A stretch of DNA of 64,000 bases from Pogonophryne albipinna (GCA_028583405.1 CM053251.1:15534744-15598743), one strand, 5' to 3'. Shown: positions 38,750 through 61,012, counted from the first letter of the stretch. Notes: generated by a model from the letters alone, not told the origin. Translations and numbers: made by a program.

Positions 38750-39370
38750 AGTATTATTTTGTTTTTAAAAAACGTTTTCAGATTTCACATCACATAAACC
38801 CAAAATCCCAGCATGCATTGCGGCTAAACCATCCAATCATCGAGCTGAGGATCTTGACTACCTCAGTTTCCGGTTTCATTTATCACCGATGTATTTTGTT
38901 ATACACACATTCCTTCACATTTAAATTTTAATTTGCATTGAAGTATTTCGTGAGGCCTTCTAACATGTTTTTAAATATAACTACGGTTGTAGTTGAAGAG
39001 TTTGTAAATTAACATGAACCGAAGCTGTTGCCTGGCAACTCAATAGCACAACGTCACGTCCGTTAATTCCACATCCACACCAGATCTACACGCATGGATT
39101 AACATCGATTTAATACATTAATGTAGCCTTTGTTTCTGCTAAAAGAGGTGTCGACCAGCTGGGGCAACAAGAAAATTGGCGTAATCGAGAGTGACTATTA
39201 AAAAATAAATCATTATTATATTAATATTGACAATAACAACCGACCGTCGGGGTAGCATTTGCTTGGCATTTCCGGTTATTTCTCCACTGGTTAACAATAC
39301 CGTGTAACTGTCGCGTTTGAAGGGACGACATCGTGACATCTTCACGTCTCCCAGCATGGTAAATCGTCAC
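35271..39370. mobile_element. Long-arm foldback element, complete copy
   Basis: Bounded by GTGACGATTTACC (35271) and GGTAAATCGTCAC (ending 39370). The arms are about 1 kb each. The left arm is split by a hAT (36162-37694) and the right arm (38350-39370) has a ~45-bp insertion near 39066-39115. Without the hAT the element is about 2.5 kb. Its loop (~37795-38345) has no domain. It may be a Foldback-type or other DNA transposon derivative. Confidence 0.7.
36162..37694. mobile_element. hAT-like element in the foldback element, second copy
   Basis: The duplicate of 23400-24932, identical in length (1533 bp), in the same site. It therefore moved with the segmental duplication and not by transposition. 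Confidence 0.85.
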
Positions 39371-39781
39371 TTTGCAGACGGGCCCTGAGCACTCGTTTCT
39401 TCTCCGGCTGCAGAGACCAATGTAATGTGTCCAGCTCGGAGGACGGCGCGTATTGGCTTTTTTTGATCAAAATGTGATTGTAGTTCGTTGTCCTCCTTAC
39501 CACGGTACTTAGGAAACGTCATTTGTGTCTGAATAACGTTTTGTTCATGAGTTATTGATCCGTGAAATCCGAATCTCCCAATATCGTTCCAACTTTACTG
39601 AACTAAGCCAGAAGACCGTCTCATTTCGTAGACCGCTCGGTTTGCTGTTCCTTCACGTTATTTTTTTATTTATATACATTCATTTTGGATGAAAACTTAG
39701 CGTGAGCAATGGCATGTGTGGCGTGAGATATGGGTTAATTGCGTGACTCTCACGCTCAATGCGTGAGTGTTGGCAGCCCAG
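39371..39781. mobile_element. Truncated hAT end at the arm B junction
   Basis: Ends with GCGTGAGTGTTGGCAGCCCA, the complement of TGGGCTGCCAACACTCACGC. This is related to the CAGGGTTGCCAACTCTCACGC end of the hAT at 23400. Only one end is present. Arm B homology starts directly after its terminus (39782). Confidence 0.65.
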
Positions 39782-40521
39782 ATCATGATTACTTCCAGCA
39801 TCGATTCAAGTAATTCTGTCTTATTTTTGTGTAAAATACTTTCATTTTATTTTGCGCCCTTGATGACTCTGCATAATGCCAGTTGCTCATGGATTAGTAC
39901 CCCGAAGAATGACTGATAGAGTTTAGCACTGAATTTAAAAGCACAGGGTTAGGGTTAGGGATCGAAGTCCGTTCATCAGGGTAAGAAGAGACTCATGATA
40001 TCAGAGATCTCGCTGCACTGAGATGTCATTGTGTATCTATGCATATGTCATAACAACAGATGTATGAGCTTAATCCAGCCCAGAAACAATTGTAGTCATT
40101 TTCCTAATGCAGATATTTGTATGAATGTCAAAGACATTTAACAGCAATTTCATAATTTAAATGACTGATATTTTTCATGAAATAAATATGACATATATTC
40201 ACTTTATCTAATTTAACAAGAGCTTATATCTGCATCATTGTTTGAGATAATAGGCAGCCTAACACATGTTAGCAAAATAATAAATACTTTTTAAAGCGTC
40301 ATTGACTGCTCTTTATTCTGCAATATGAAATTAGTAGATTTTGAAAGGGCAACTCTGTTTGCACCTAGAGGTGATACGACTGTATATTTTAAATGTAGTC
40401 CTTTTATTTACAATCCCCTCTTATAATGTGCATTCATTGTCAACACATGTAGTATTTAGAACATCCTTATGTCACCAACATGGTTCAGATTGTAGACTTC
40501 ATGAGCATTTTCAGAGATTAC

Positions 40522-40527
40522 TTTATT
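40522..40527 (-). terminator. Poly(A) signal, PMCA copy B
   Basis: AATAAA on the minus strand, about 300 nt after the stop, in the same relative place as in copy A. Confidence 0.6.
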
Positions 40528-40825
40528 TAGATCATTCAAAAATAAAGAAATATGAAGCGAGGGCTAGACAGGAAACACAAAATTAAGATATTCTCAAAAT
40601 CCTGCTGACAAACAACTGAATAAAAACGCTGCAACAAACCTACAAGATAACCTCTTCGTCAGAGGTGAACAAATCTATCTTATATATAATAAGAAAGGAA
40701 CCTATAATAATAACTAAAACTAATAATACAAATACAATGAGGGCAGCACCACTTAATTGTATGGGACCAGGCCAGGCAGCATGTGTGGTTCTTCCACAGG
40801 CCCCTGGCTCCTCTTCTCAGTGCGG

Positions 40826-50722
<9,897 letters not shown>

Positions 50723-51124
50723 TATATCTCCTTCCTCCGGTACTCCTCAGAGACCTACCAAAAACATAGTCTAAGTAATTAGCCTCCGGTGCAGATCTAG
50801 CCTGACTGTAGGGGGTAAATAAGACAGGTCATTTCAGACATGTACCTGTGGGTAGAAATGTAGAAAAATCACTACACAAAGGTGCATGATTTGCTTTAAC
50901 AGTCAAGCAGGACTCCAAGCTCATGTCCTTGGTATTGTTTCGCATAAAGTGAGGTTTAAACTGTTTATTTTATCATTTCAAGTAAATTAACTGCATTAAA
51001 TAGCACAATTCATAACAGGGAACTTTCAAAACATTTGCATTCTCAACTTTAATCAACCAATCTTATTATTACCTGAACAGCTTTATGACTTCTCTTTTCT
51101 CTCTTTTTCAATAGATGTGTGGAT

Positions 51125-51195
51125 GACAAATAAAGAACCTTGAACCTTGATACCTCCAGCTATCAAGGTTCAAGGTTCTTTATTTGTTTATTTGT
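51125..51195. repeat. Hairpin inverted repeat upstream of PMCA copy B
   Basis: Counterpart of 11188-11259: ACAAATAAAGAACCTTGAAC and its complement around a short loop (acctccagc). Confidence 0.65.
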
Positions 51196-51479
51196 TATGG
51201 AGATCTCCATGAGAACCCTATGCTTCACTAGCGATGTGTGATTAGAATGTTGCTTTTGCCAGCAGTGCTATGGGCCCAGACGTTTGAATATAAACACCTG
51301 TTGCTCACACTACTAATAGGAGAAACGGTTGTAAAGCATTATTATGTTTTGAATTCCTGCAGTAGGGATTCCTTTATTCAAATAAATCACTGTATTCATA
51401 CTTGGTAAACTTTAGGTAGAGCCTCTTTATTAAAAATGTAAAATAAGTTGACCATCTCACTTAACTACACCTATGATTA

Positions 51480-52860
51480 TCATATAATTTAACATTATTT
51501 TCTTAATTACTCTGCTACATGTAACATAGTTCATTAAACAGTTCTACAAGCAGGATTTTTAGCTTAGGAGAAATTCACTCAACAACATAAGAAATATATT
51601 TTGTCAGTCTAGTGTCGAAGATAGGCTACTTAAATAATTTGGTGGCGTTTGTCAACACACATTTTAGGTTTATTATAAACTTTAACGTTACATGTAGCTT
51701 CTCTGAATCAAACGACATCAACATGGATACATGTTAGCTAACTAAACGATAGCCCCTAGGACAGTAAGACGTTAGGTGGCGCTGTTTAATAACCAAAACA
51801 GTTTTTAAAAATCTCACTTTACCACACTGAACACTTGCTAAATTAATGTGAATAATCATATAGCAGGCTACTGCGAAGCTGGATTTCTAGAGTCACTTCC
51901 CTTTACCAACACATTGGATGCAGATACTGAAGAACATGGTAAGTAATGAAACTAGGACTTAAAACTTCTAAATATTAAGTTTACACCCCTGCTTTTGAGG
52001 ACGAGAGAACGAAAACCCCGTCGAGTATTTTTTTTAATTATATTTTTCCCCCATCAACATAATATAACCATAACATCATGCATTGTTTACTTACAAAACC
52101 GTTAACAACAGGGATAAACCGCCACATAGAAAGAGGGCTAAAAAATAACTATACACGTTAGCATGGGAGAAATGTATCTCTGGTTAAAGTTTAAATAAAG
52201 AAAGTTTAAAAAAAAAATGTTGTCAGTCTAATGTCGACACCATGGTCGACACCTATATAATTTAGTGGCTTTATTGATACACATGTTATGATTGTCATAT
52301 CATTGATGTATCTTCTATACGAGTCAAAGTATAGTAGATTATTGTCAGCTAACTAAGCTAGAACCTAGGTTACTACATGTTAGCTGGCGCTGACAGTTAA
52401 AACTATCTCACTTAACTACATTTAACACTTATTCAATTCATCTGAATAAGCATATAGTTTGACAGCAGTATTAAGAAGTACGTTTTTAACTTTAATTAAA
52501 TAAACATAATTTGGTGGCAAGAAACATGATTCTCATATAACATAATGTTAGCTTCTTATACAGTCAAACTGCATTAATGGTAGATAAATGTTAGCTCGCT
52601 AAATGATAGCACCGAGGACACTGCGGCGTTAGGTGGCGCTGTTTAATTACCGAACAGTTTGAAACACACTTAACACTTGCTAAATGAATCTGAAAAAGTT
52701 CAAGAGTCACTTACCTTTACCATTAAGTTAGATGCATATGCTGAAGAAATGTGGACATATTGTAAATAGGGCCAAACACTTCTTTATATACAGTTTATAC
52801 CCCTGCTGTAATGGCCGAGAGAACGGAAACCCTGTCTGGAGTATTTTTTAAATGTGTATT
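51480..52860. repeat. Degenerate tandem repeats upstream of PMCA copy B
   Basis: Mirror image of 9852-10990 with the same motif order, plus extra sequence that arm A lacks. One such gap in arm A is flanked by short 'gttaaa' homology, consistent with a deletion in A. Confidence 0.6.
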
Positions 52861-53258
52861 CTTTATTCAGTAATGAACAAAACATCATAGGCCTACATTG
52901 TTTACATACAAACCCTTTAACAACAGTGAGTGGTACACAGCTACATAGAAAAGCAGAACAAAGACAATTAAAACAACTGTGTTATTTCAAATATATATAT
53001 TTTTAAATATTTACAGTTAGTTTGTATTGCCTCCTCATTAATTATGTTTTTAATAGAAGATCATTTATATATTTTTTAAATAGCTTTCAATCCATGTGAC
53101 CCAGTGAATGCAGATATATTATAAATATATACTGTATATCACTATTGTTCTGAACGTTAGCTGCTTCTGAATGGAGTTTAAATCATTGTGGAATAGTATA
53201 ATTACATTGGACAAACTGGACACATATTTTTTATAATTAGTTTAGGGTAGGCCCACGG

Positions 53259-54430
53259 TACGACGGAGTATTAGGGCCACACTTAGAGAAAAAAAACTGA
53301 GATTTCGAGAATAAAGTCATAATAATACGAGAATAAAGTCATAGTTACGAGAATAAAGTCGTAACATTACGAGAATAAAGTGATAATTACGAGAATAAAG
53401 TCGTAATATTACGAGAATAAAGTCGTAATGTTACGAGAATAAAGTAATAATTACGAGATTAAAGTCATAAGTGACTTGAGAAGCGGACGTGGAGAAGATT
53501 GTCTCCTTTCTGCAGGAGGAAATTGCTGGTTCTGGCCGACTACATTACATTACATTGCATTTAGCTGACGCTTTTATCCAAAGCGACTTACAATAAGTGC
53601 ATTCGACCAAGAAGATACAAACTTGAAGAAAACAGAATCATATAAGTACATCAGGTTTCATAGAGCTAAAACATTTCAAGTGATACTCAACTGGCTTTAG
53701 ATAAGCCAGTCCTTTATTAGTATATAAGTGCTTTGTTAGTAATTCTATCGCTCGAAGTGGAGTCGAAAGAGATGAGTTTTCAGTCTGCGCCGGAAGATGT
53801 GTAAGCTTTCTGCTGTCCTGATTTCAATGGGGAGCTCATTCCGATTCCACTACAAGGCTATCGTTCGACTCCTTCTGGATTCAAAGCCTTGATTACAAGT
53901 CTCATCGTTTCTTGTGAAACAACAAATCCCCTTTGAACAGCTCGTAGATGTAACCAACGATAGCCTTGTAGTCGGCCAGAACCAGCCATTTCCTCCTGCA
54001 GAAAGGAGACAATCTCCTCCAAGTCCGTTTGGTTCTTTCTTCAAAATAATAGACATAGTTTCTTACACAAACTTTTCAAAGTTCTAATACTTATGATAAT
54101 CTGATGCTGATGTGCCAAAAGATAAAGTATTTTGTTATTTGAGAAACCTAAACTAAAGTACTGCTTCACAAGATGCTCCACATTCCTCATTTTATTGCAG
54201 GACGTTGCTGTTGTCTCCTTCTCAAGTCACTTATGAAACTACCACTTTAATCTCGTAATTATGACTTTATTCTCGTAATATTACGACTTTATTCTCGTAA
54301 CTATGACTTTATTCTCGTATTATTACGACTTTATTCTCGTAACTATGACTTTATTCTCGTATTATTACGACTTTATTCTCGAAATCTCTCAGTTTTTTTT
54401 TTCTAAGTGTGGCCCTAATACTCCGTCGTA
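53259..54430. mobile_element. TIR element with internal AGAATAAAGTC repeats
   Basis: Inverted ends TACGACGGAGTATTAGGGCC ... complement, extending through CACACTTAGA and CTGAGATTTCGAGAATAAAG. It is flanked by CCACGG (53253-53258 and 54431-54436). Inside each end is an array of ~20-bp units 'ttacgagaataaagtcgtaa'. The interior holds an L2 fragment. No transposase. The superfamily is unclear from the 6-bp duplication. Confidence 0.8.
53541..53848 (-). mobile_element. L2-type LINE 3' fragment
   Basis: The reverse complement of the 3' end of the LINE at 57545-57845. It includes the TACATTACATTACAT tail and 'aagcgacttacaataagtgc'. It is inserted in the TIR element (ACTAC-like short duplication). 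Confidence 0.8.
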
Positions 54431-54436
54431 CCACGG

Positions 54437-55501
54437 ATATTCAGTTTGTTTCTATTTATTATTAATAAGAGCTTAACTTGCCAAAGAGCCAACCTCTGTG
54501 AACAATTGTGTAGTCTATGGGTTGCAGTAACATCATTAATTCCCTGAGTTCTTGAGTTAGATTAGCACATTACTACATTTGTATTGCTGTCTGTTTTATA
54601 TGCAGACTATCACTGGGTGGCACCAAAGTGTCAAACTCCACACAATGGCCTTGCATTAAAACAACGTTAATTCCTGCAATAATTTACTTTCTTGTACTGT
54701 CATTATGTATATAGAGGACTTTTCTCCAGTTTTTGTTAAATGTATATTTATCTTTAGACTAATATTCAGGTTTATATGGCAATACCTGCTTCAGTGCTTT
54801 TATTATTGATCATTCTAAAAATGATTAAGAATGACAAACTTTCACATGTGACGTTTGAGCATGGTGCCATGAAGTTTGCATCTTGGTTGCCATAACACAC
54901 ACCAGCTGACCTGCAGGAAGTTTCTCAGCTGTCAGGGAAATCCTCATGTGTCACGCTCAGATCTATGTTTAGCATTCATTCCCAAGCTTCCCTGTGACCT
55001 GAGGAGAGAAATACCAGGGGGGAGTTCAACATGGGCAAACAGATTTCAAAACAGAGATAGCCATACCCTACCATTAACATACTTCAAGTTGTTTAGCTAT
55101 TTATGACCCAAGTTATGATTGGCCTAAAATGTTAGCTAAATCTCTCAGAAGAAATTATTCAAATAAAAGTGTATTTTAGGAAATCAGGTGATACTTAATT
55201 GGTCAATCTGAAATCCTCAGTCATGGACCATCACCCCTAAATGATTCCTGTGACTCATTCTGCATCCTGTTGCTCAGTGTGTTTGGTAGGGTTACGTCAT
55301 TTCATGAAAGTGCAAATAGTGCAAATAGTCATGTGTCATTCATCTGTTGAGCTGTCACTTCCCTTCATAAGTTATCAATATAAGTGGGAAATGTGTAATT
55401 GAAGCAGCATATCCGTTATATTAGGTATTGGTACAGAGGTTAATCACGAAAACTGACATTAACTATATTCAACCAATTATGTATCTGATTCAATGTAATA
55501 C
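54437..55501. other. Intergenic, nothing recognised
   Basis: AT-rich DNA with only short, unsupported frames. No domain or repeat boundary was identified. Confidence 0.4.
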
Positions 55502-55509
55502 ATTATTCA

Positions 55510-56313
55510 TAGGGATGTCCCGATCACATTTTTTTGCTCCCGATCCGATTCCGATCATTTGATTTTGACAATCTGCCGATACCGATTTTTCCCGATCCGA
55601 TCTTTATGCAATGCATTAAGAGAAAAAAAAGGTAACAGATAACGGCTGGTCATCCAACGCGATGAGTTCAGCTTTCTTGGCTGTTATTTGTTTGGCCTTT
55701 TCACTGTTCTGGGGCAGTTTCTCTTTCCTTTTAAAAGTCTCTGAAAGTGTTGGTTGTTTCAGTGCCGATACCTGAGTGGCCGCTGTGTACTCATCGTGTT
55801 GTTGTTGGTGTTTGTTTCTCAGGTGGCGTATTAGATTGGTCGTGTTGAACGTAGCTCTGTTCTTTCCACCACGCGGAACCTCCGCCTTGCAAACATTGCA
55901 TCTGGCTGTTACACTGCCTTCGCTTTCAATTTTATAATACTTCCAAACTCCTGACATTTTCTCTGTCCCGAGTCACCAGCTGAACGTAGCCTCTCGTTAG
56001 CTTACTGCTAGACACTGCGCGCCCACTCTGTTGCCAGCTTTGAGAGAACTAAGCAACCAGGTCTGAAAACAAGCCCAAAAGAAGCAACACATACATGATG
56101 TTGTGTCATTTCAAACCAAAACTAAGGCCTCAGGATGACTTTAAGACATGAACATGGTCATTTTTGTTTTGTAACATTAAATAAAATAAAAATAAATTAT
56201 TAAAAAATAAAAAATAAAAAATTCCCATTCCCCGATTTTTTTTCTCCCGATCTTTTGAAAATCACGTGATCGGCTCCGATCCCCGATCACGTGATCGGAT
56301 CCGGACATCTCTA
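55510..56313 (-). mobile_element. hAT element retaining only a BED-finger frame
   Basis: Ends TAGGGATGTCC and GGACATCTCTA, with perfect 8-bp duplication ATTATTCA (55502-55509, 56314-56321). Subterminal 'ccgatc'/'gatcgg' repeats are typical of this fish hAT family. The coding part is limited to the BED finger, so the element is non-autonomous. Confidence 0.9.
55616..55957 (-). CDS. BED zinc-finger protein fragment (hAT transposase N-terminus)
   Basis: 113 codons. Residues ~3-50 form a BED finger: aromatic W-x-Y-Y start, C-x2-C (RCNVC), and H-x4-H (RHLRNKH). After ~110 residues the frame ends near the element's terminal repeats. The catalytic RNase-H-like core and hATC dimerisation domain are missing. 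It could bind the element's ends or repress full-length relatives, but there is no evidence that it is expressed. Confidence 0.7.
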   Translation of the reverse strand: MSGVWKYYKIESEGSVTARCNVCKAEVPRGGKNRATFNTTNLIRHLRNKHQQQHDEYTAATQVSALKQPTLSETFKRKEKLPQNSEKAKQITAKKAELIALDDQPLSVTFFFS

Positions 56314-56321
56314 ATTATTCA

Positions 56322-56775
56322 CATAACGTATCACATATGAAATATCATTCATTCATTTTTATGTTACCTAAAACAAGTATTGAGATCAACTTTAAGCCAA
56401 AATCAGTTCAGCATGTATTTCAATTAGGAGATTTCTTAGATGTTATAAATTCATATCTGAATTCAATGGTTATTTAATATTTTTTTACAAATTACTTTTT
56501 GGACCCATATAGTTTATGTCTGGACCTTGACTCAGTTTAGTCAAAACGTTTCAATTGTGTCCACCAGATGTCAGCAACACACCAAGAAAGAAATGCCCAC
56601 GATTTAAAATGTGGCCAAGTGTGTGGTGTGCACATAAAAGGTATTGGATTCTGTTTTTTTCTTAATCTCAAATGATGTGCACAGAAACACAATTTACTTC
56701 AATGTATGACCTCACAGTAATAATACAGTGAAATACATTCATATAACATGAAGTGCTGCATTTTGAGTTAAACCT
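56322..56775. other. Intergenic, nothing recognised
   Basis: AT-rich spacer between the hAT duplication and the LINE. No feature seen. Confidence 0.4.
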
Positions 56776-57845
56776 TAGGAGATGCCACTGCTACGCTGAC
56801 GACACCCAATTAATTCTGTCCGTTCCCCGCTCAGAGACCCAGGTCGTCGCACGCATCTCTGCTTGTCTAGCTGACATCTCTCAGTGGATGTCTGCTCATC
56901 ACCTCAAGCTCAACCTTGACAAGACTGAACTGCTTTTCCTTCGGGAAAAGATTGTCCCACTCTTGACCTAACAATCAACATCGGCACCTCTGTTGTTTCC
57001 CCGACTCAGACTGCAAGGAATCTGGGTGTGACCCTAGATAACAACCTGTCCTTCACTGCAAACATCGCTGCTACAACCCGTTGCTGCAGATACACGCTTT
57101 ACAACATCAGGAGGATGCGTCCCCAGCTGACGCAGAAAGCGACGCAGATTCTGGTCCAGGCTCTCGTCATCTCACGCCTAGACTACTGCAACTCCCTCCT
57201 GGCTGGTCTACCTGCATGTGCCATCCGACCTCTGCAGCTCATCCAGAATGCAGCTGCTCGCCTGGTCTTCAACCTTCCTAAATTCTCCCACACCACGCCG
57301 CTCCTCCGCTCCCTCCACTGGCTTCCGGTAACTGCTAGAATCCACTTCAAGACAATGGTACTTGCGTACCATGCTGCGAATGGATCTGGCCCTTCCTACA
57401 TCCAGGACATGGTTAAACCCTACACCCCAGCACGTGCACTCCGCTCTGCATCAACCAAACGGCTCGCTGCACCCTCGCTGCGAAGGGGACCCAAGTTCCC
57501 ATCAGCAAAAACACGTGGGTTTGCTATCCTGGCTCCAAAATGGTAGAATGAGCTCCCCATTGACATCAGGACAGCAGAAAGCTTGCACACCTTCCGGCGC
57601 AGACTGAAAACTCATCTCTTTCGACTCCACTTCGAGCAATAGAACTATTAACAAAGCACTTATATACTAATAAAGAGCTGGCTTATCTAAAGCCAGTTGA
57701 GTAGCACTTGAAATGTTTTTGCTCTATGAAGCCTGATGTACTTATATGATTCTGTTTTCTTCAAGTTTCTATTTTGTTGGTCGAACGCACTTATTGTAAG
57801 TCGCTTTGGATAAAAGCGTCAGCTAAATGTAATGTAATGTAATGA
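56776..57845 (+). mobile_element. 5'-truncated L2-type LINE
   Basis: Holds the reverse-transcriptase palm motif C-YADD-T (about 56788-56805), then the RT thumb/C-terminal region through to a (TAATG)n tail at 57826-57845. The 5' end and endonuclease are missing, as usual for aborted LINE insertions. The frame is broken twice: a shift near 56945-56970 and a TAG at 57544-57546 replacing a Trp or similar codon. After that the frame runs on to TAG 57640-57642. Confidence 0.85.
57028..57642 (+). pseudogene. L2 reverse transcriptase C-terminal region
   Basis: Contains the conserved 'LGVTLD', 'LDYCNSLL', 'QNAAARL' and 'LHWLPV' blocks of L2-clade RTs. It is interrupted by one TAG at 57544 and separated from the YADD segment by a frameshift. 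Inactive. Confidence 0.85.
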
Positions 57846-59311
57846 CATATTACAAAACAGTGGTATTTTCATGCATTAAGATTCATCAACACAACATAAA
57901 AGCTTTAGTGTTCTTGACACCTGATGATGTAATTTATCTTTTAAGTGGTGTGGTCTAAATCAAAATTGAAGATCAGTCTGCTCACTTGTTGTGGCAGCCT
58001 GTAACTGGAATCTTTTGCAGCTACTTCAATATGTACAAAATCTGTGGTGAATGCTTTTTCCATTGTCGTTAAAAAGTAATTTAGTTAGTTAAAACATATT
58101 TATGTATCCCTTAGAGACTTGTTTAAAATGAAAATGAAAAGGATGAACAGCAAGGAGCACTTTGTTTTTGATTCATTTTCAAAGGAACTGCTTTAGGCTT
58201 TACATCGTGTAAATGTTGACTAGCCATGGCGTTCAGATTAACATGCTTTTTTATTCCATCAGTGGGAAACATTGTGCTAGTTATTCCCCTCTCTGCCCAA
58301 GTGTCTTTTGTGAGTGCAGCTTGACCCTCGCCATCCATCTCCACCTGTCTCCCTCCCTCCTCTATCGACTGTATTAGCTTTTCAAATGAGAATAGGGAAG
58401 TGACAGTGAGATGGACTGCCGTGAGGACAATATAGTGTTGCATTTGTGACCAACAGTACACTTGTGCGCAAAACCTGGCTCTTGACTGGTTTACATCCTC
58501 TGCTCCTCTGCAGCTCTTCTTACAAAAATGTTTTATATGCTCCAGTGATCAGGAACCTGAAAGGGCCAAACAGTGACAGCTGTGGACATCTTTGATGCTG
58601 TTGATCAGCCTGAATCAGCTGGGGAGCAACCGGCACTGAAGTATGGACTGTAAATCATCACACCACCAGGTCCTACCTCATTTATGTCTTCTGCTCTTTC
58701 TCCTGTGTTTTAATGAGAGTCCAATAAATATGATACAATATTACTTTATTTGTCAGATCAAGTCTGAAATTTGACTTGCGTCACAGCAGCTCCATGTCCA
58801 ATATCAACAGACAAATATCCAGACAAAGATACATGAAACACAAACAACAAACATTTAACATAATAGCACTGATGCGGGTGCAAATGGCCAAATGATGCTG
58901 GTGCAAATGGCCTACATACACAGTTAGCCTTGCATGCTTAATCACTCACTCTCACTCTCTTGTTTCACTGGCTAACCAATAATGAATGCTGAGAAGAAAA
59001 ATGGATTCTAAAATACAAAAAACAATATTAGATTATTTTACATAATATTTTAGGAGCGATAAATCTTCCATATTGTAATATTGTATGGAAATGACTATCT
59101 AATACAACAAATAAACAGGAGAAGAGGGATATAAAGTGCAAATGCTTATTGCAGATGTTCTGCATAATGTTTGTGGTTGTGAGAAAAGAAGATTATCAAG
59201 GTCTCCTCTTGTGCTCCTCCAATATCAGCTATTCAAAATCTATGGATCCTCTGACTCTTAACATGCCATTCTGTCTCAAATATGAACAAGGCTTCACGTT
59301 ATTACATCAGA
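57846..59311. other. Intergenic; possible retroelement tail
   Basis: About 58730-58800 (ttactttatttgtcag..cagcagctcc) resembles the 3' UTR of common fish LINEs, with low confidence. The 112-codon minus-strand frame at 58123-58461 shows no domain. Otherwise nothing was recognised. Confidence 0.4.
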
Positions 59312-59370
59312 AACTATAGGTTACTTACGTAACCCCAGTTCTCAGAGTAACATGAAGTGAGATGTCTCAC
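59312..59370. repeat. DIRS terminal repeat, left copy
   Basis: 59 bp, exactly complementary to 59557-59615. Both begin or end with AACTATAGGTTACTTACG. The pair flanks a ~186-bp loop. Confidence 0.9.
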
Positions 59371-59556
59371 AATGGGATGCGCCTCAACGCGTATGCAAAC
59401 AGAAGCATCAATCTCATTACGCCAATCCTGATTGGCTGGTGATCTTGACGTCTACGTCAGGGAATCCACCCACCCTTTAAGTAGCTTGCGCTACGTCGCA
59501 GCGTCATTCAAAATAAGCACCTCTTCTCGCTTCGCCTTAGCAAGAAGGACCGTCTG

Positions 59557-59615
59557 GTGAGACATCTCACTTCATGTTACTCTGAGAACTGGGGTTACGT
59601 AAGTAACCTATAGTT
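59557..59615. repeat. DIRS terminal/complementary repeat, right copy
   Basis: Perfect inverted partner of 59312-59370. It lies about 100 bp downstream (on the minus strand) of the recombinase stop codon. Confidence 0.9.
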
Positions 59616-59713
59616 CTCATTCATAACACTCCGTTCGATGTCTCACTATGGGATATTGAAACTCCCGTATTGCTAGACATGCTTATCTCGAAAATCACCA
59701 AAACAACCAGAAC

Positions 59714-61012
59714 TTAACAGGCAGAACCCTGTCTCAACACGGGGCCCAGCACTGCGCGGGCCACACTTGGAGCAGAGACATCTAGCCTGTAAAAGCGGAC
59801 AAAAGTGAGCGGTGAGGACCAGCTCGCTGCTGCACAAATGTCTTGGATGGAAACACCCTTGAACAAAGCCCAGGATGTAGCCAGTCCACGAGTAGAATGA
59901 GCACGCAGGCCCGTTGGTGCCTGCAAACCCTGACTCGTATAAGCCAGAGCAATCGCTTCCACAATCCAGTGGGAGAGCCGTTGCCTGGTAACGGGCTTGC
60001 CCTTATGAGGGTTAGCCCAGGATACAAAGAGTTGGTCATTGCATCAAAACTCTTTTGACCTGTCCATATAGGTGTGTAAAGCACCGACTGGGCACAGCAA
60101 ATTCGGCCGCTGTTCCTCAGAGGAACACAGTGGCGGAGGAAATGCCTCAATGTCAATGGGGATACATGAGCCAACCACCTTAGGTACAAAGGCAGGGTTG
60201 GGCTTCAGCAACACTCTCGTTTGCCCCGGGGCAAACTGAGTGCATGAAGGATGTATAGAGAGCACATGAATGTCACTGACTCGCTTGGCAGATGCCAGAG
60301 CCAGTAACAACACTGTCTTCAGTGACAGGTGTTTCATGTCAGCTTCTTCCAGGGGTTCAAATGGAGGTCGAGTGAGCCCATCTAAAACCACTGCCAAGTC
60401 CCATAAGGGCACCAGTGACCTGGAAACAGGGAGGAGCCTGCGAGCCCCTTTCATAAAACGGCAGACCAAGGGATGTTGGCTAGCCGTCTTTCCCTCAAAG
60501 CCCACATGGCATGCAGCAATAGCAGCCAGGTACACTTTGATTGTAGAGAAAGCTCTGTGTTTATCAATTAAGTCCTGTAGAAATGATAAAATCACCCCGA
60601 CAGGACATTGAAAAGAGATGTGTCCTTTTTGAAGGCACCACTCCTCAAACACCCTCCACTTACAGTCATAGAGGGACCTGGTGGAGGAAGCTCTTGCACT
60701 CTGAATAGTGTTTATCACCTTATGAGGGAGTCCCACTGTATTCAGGTTATACCACTCACGGGCCAGGCCCATAGTGCCAAGCGCTCTGGGTGTGGGTGAA
60801 AAATCGTCCCACCCGCCTGAGACAGTATGTCCCTGCGTAGCGGGAGCTGCCACGGCTGCCCGCACAGCAGCTGATATATCTCCGCCAGCCAGTACATTGC
60901 AGGCCAGTGTGGAGCTATTAGGATCAGTGTGTGGCGTTGTTCTCTCACTCTGGCCAGAGTTGGGGGTATCAGAGCCAGGAGTGGGAACGCGTACAGAAGG
61001 ACCGGAGGCCAA
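59714..61012 (-). pseudogene. DIRS tyrosine recombinase (YR), one nonsense codon
   Basis: An open frame from 61012 interrupted by TGA at 60044-60046 and then continuing in the same frame to 59714. The TGA sits where a CGA Arg codon would differ by one C-to-T change. The phage-integrase-type catalytic set is visible: Arg in 'SAKRVSD' (~60280), H-x-x-R in 'HSTRG' (~59890-59900), and the nucleophile Tyr in 'RFYRLD' (~59790). In DIRS elements this enzyme would insert the circular cDNA without an integrase. It overlaps the RNase H frame by 44 bp. Confidence 0.85.

Noticed and set aside
58123..58461. 112-codon minus-strand frame
   Set aside because: No domain, no conserved context, ordinary composition for chance frames.
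60742..60968. 3' half of the 624-codon frame on the minus strand
   Set aside because: Beyond the RT frameshift (~62085) this frame is a shadow of the RNase H frame.
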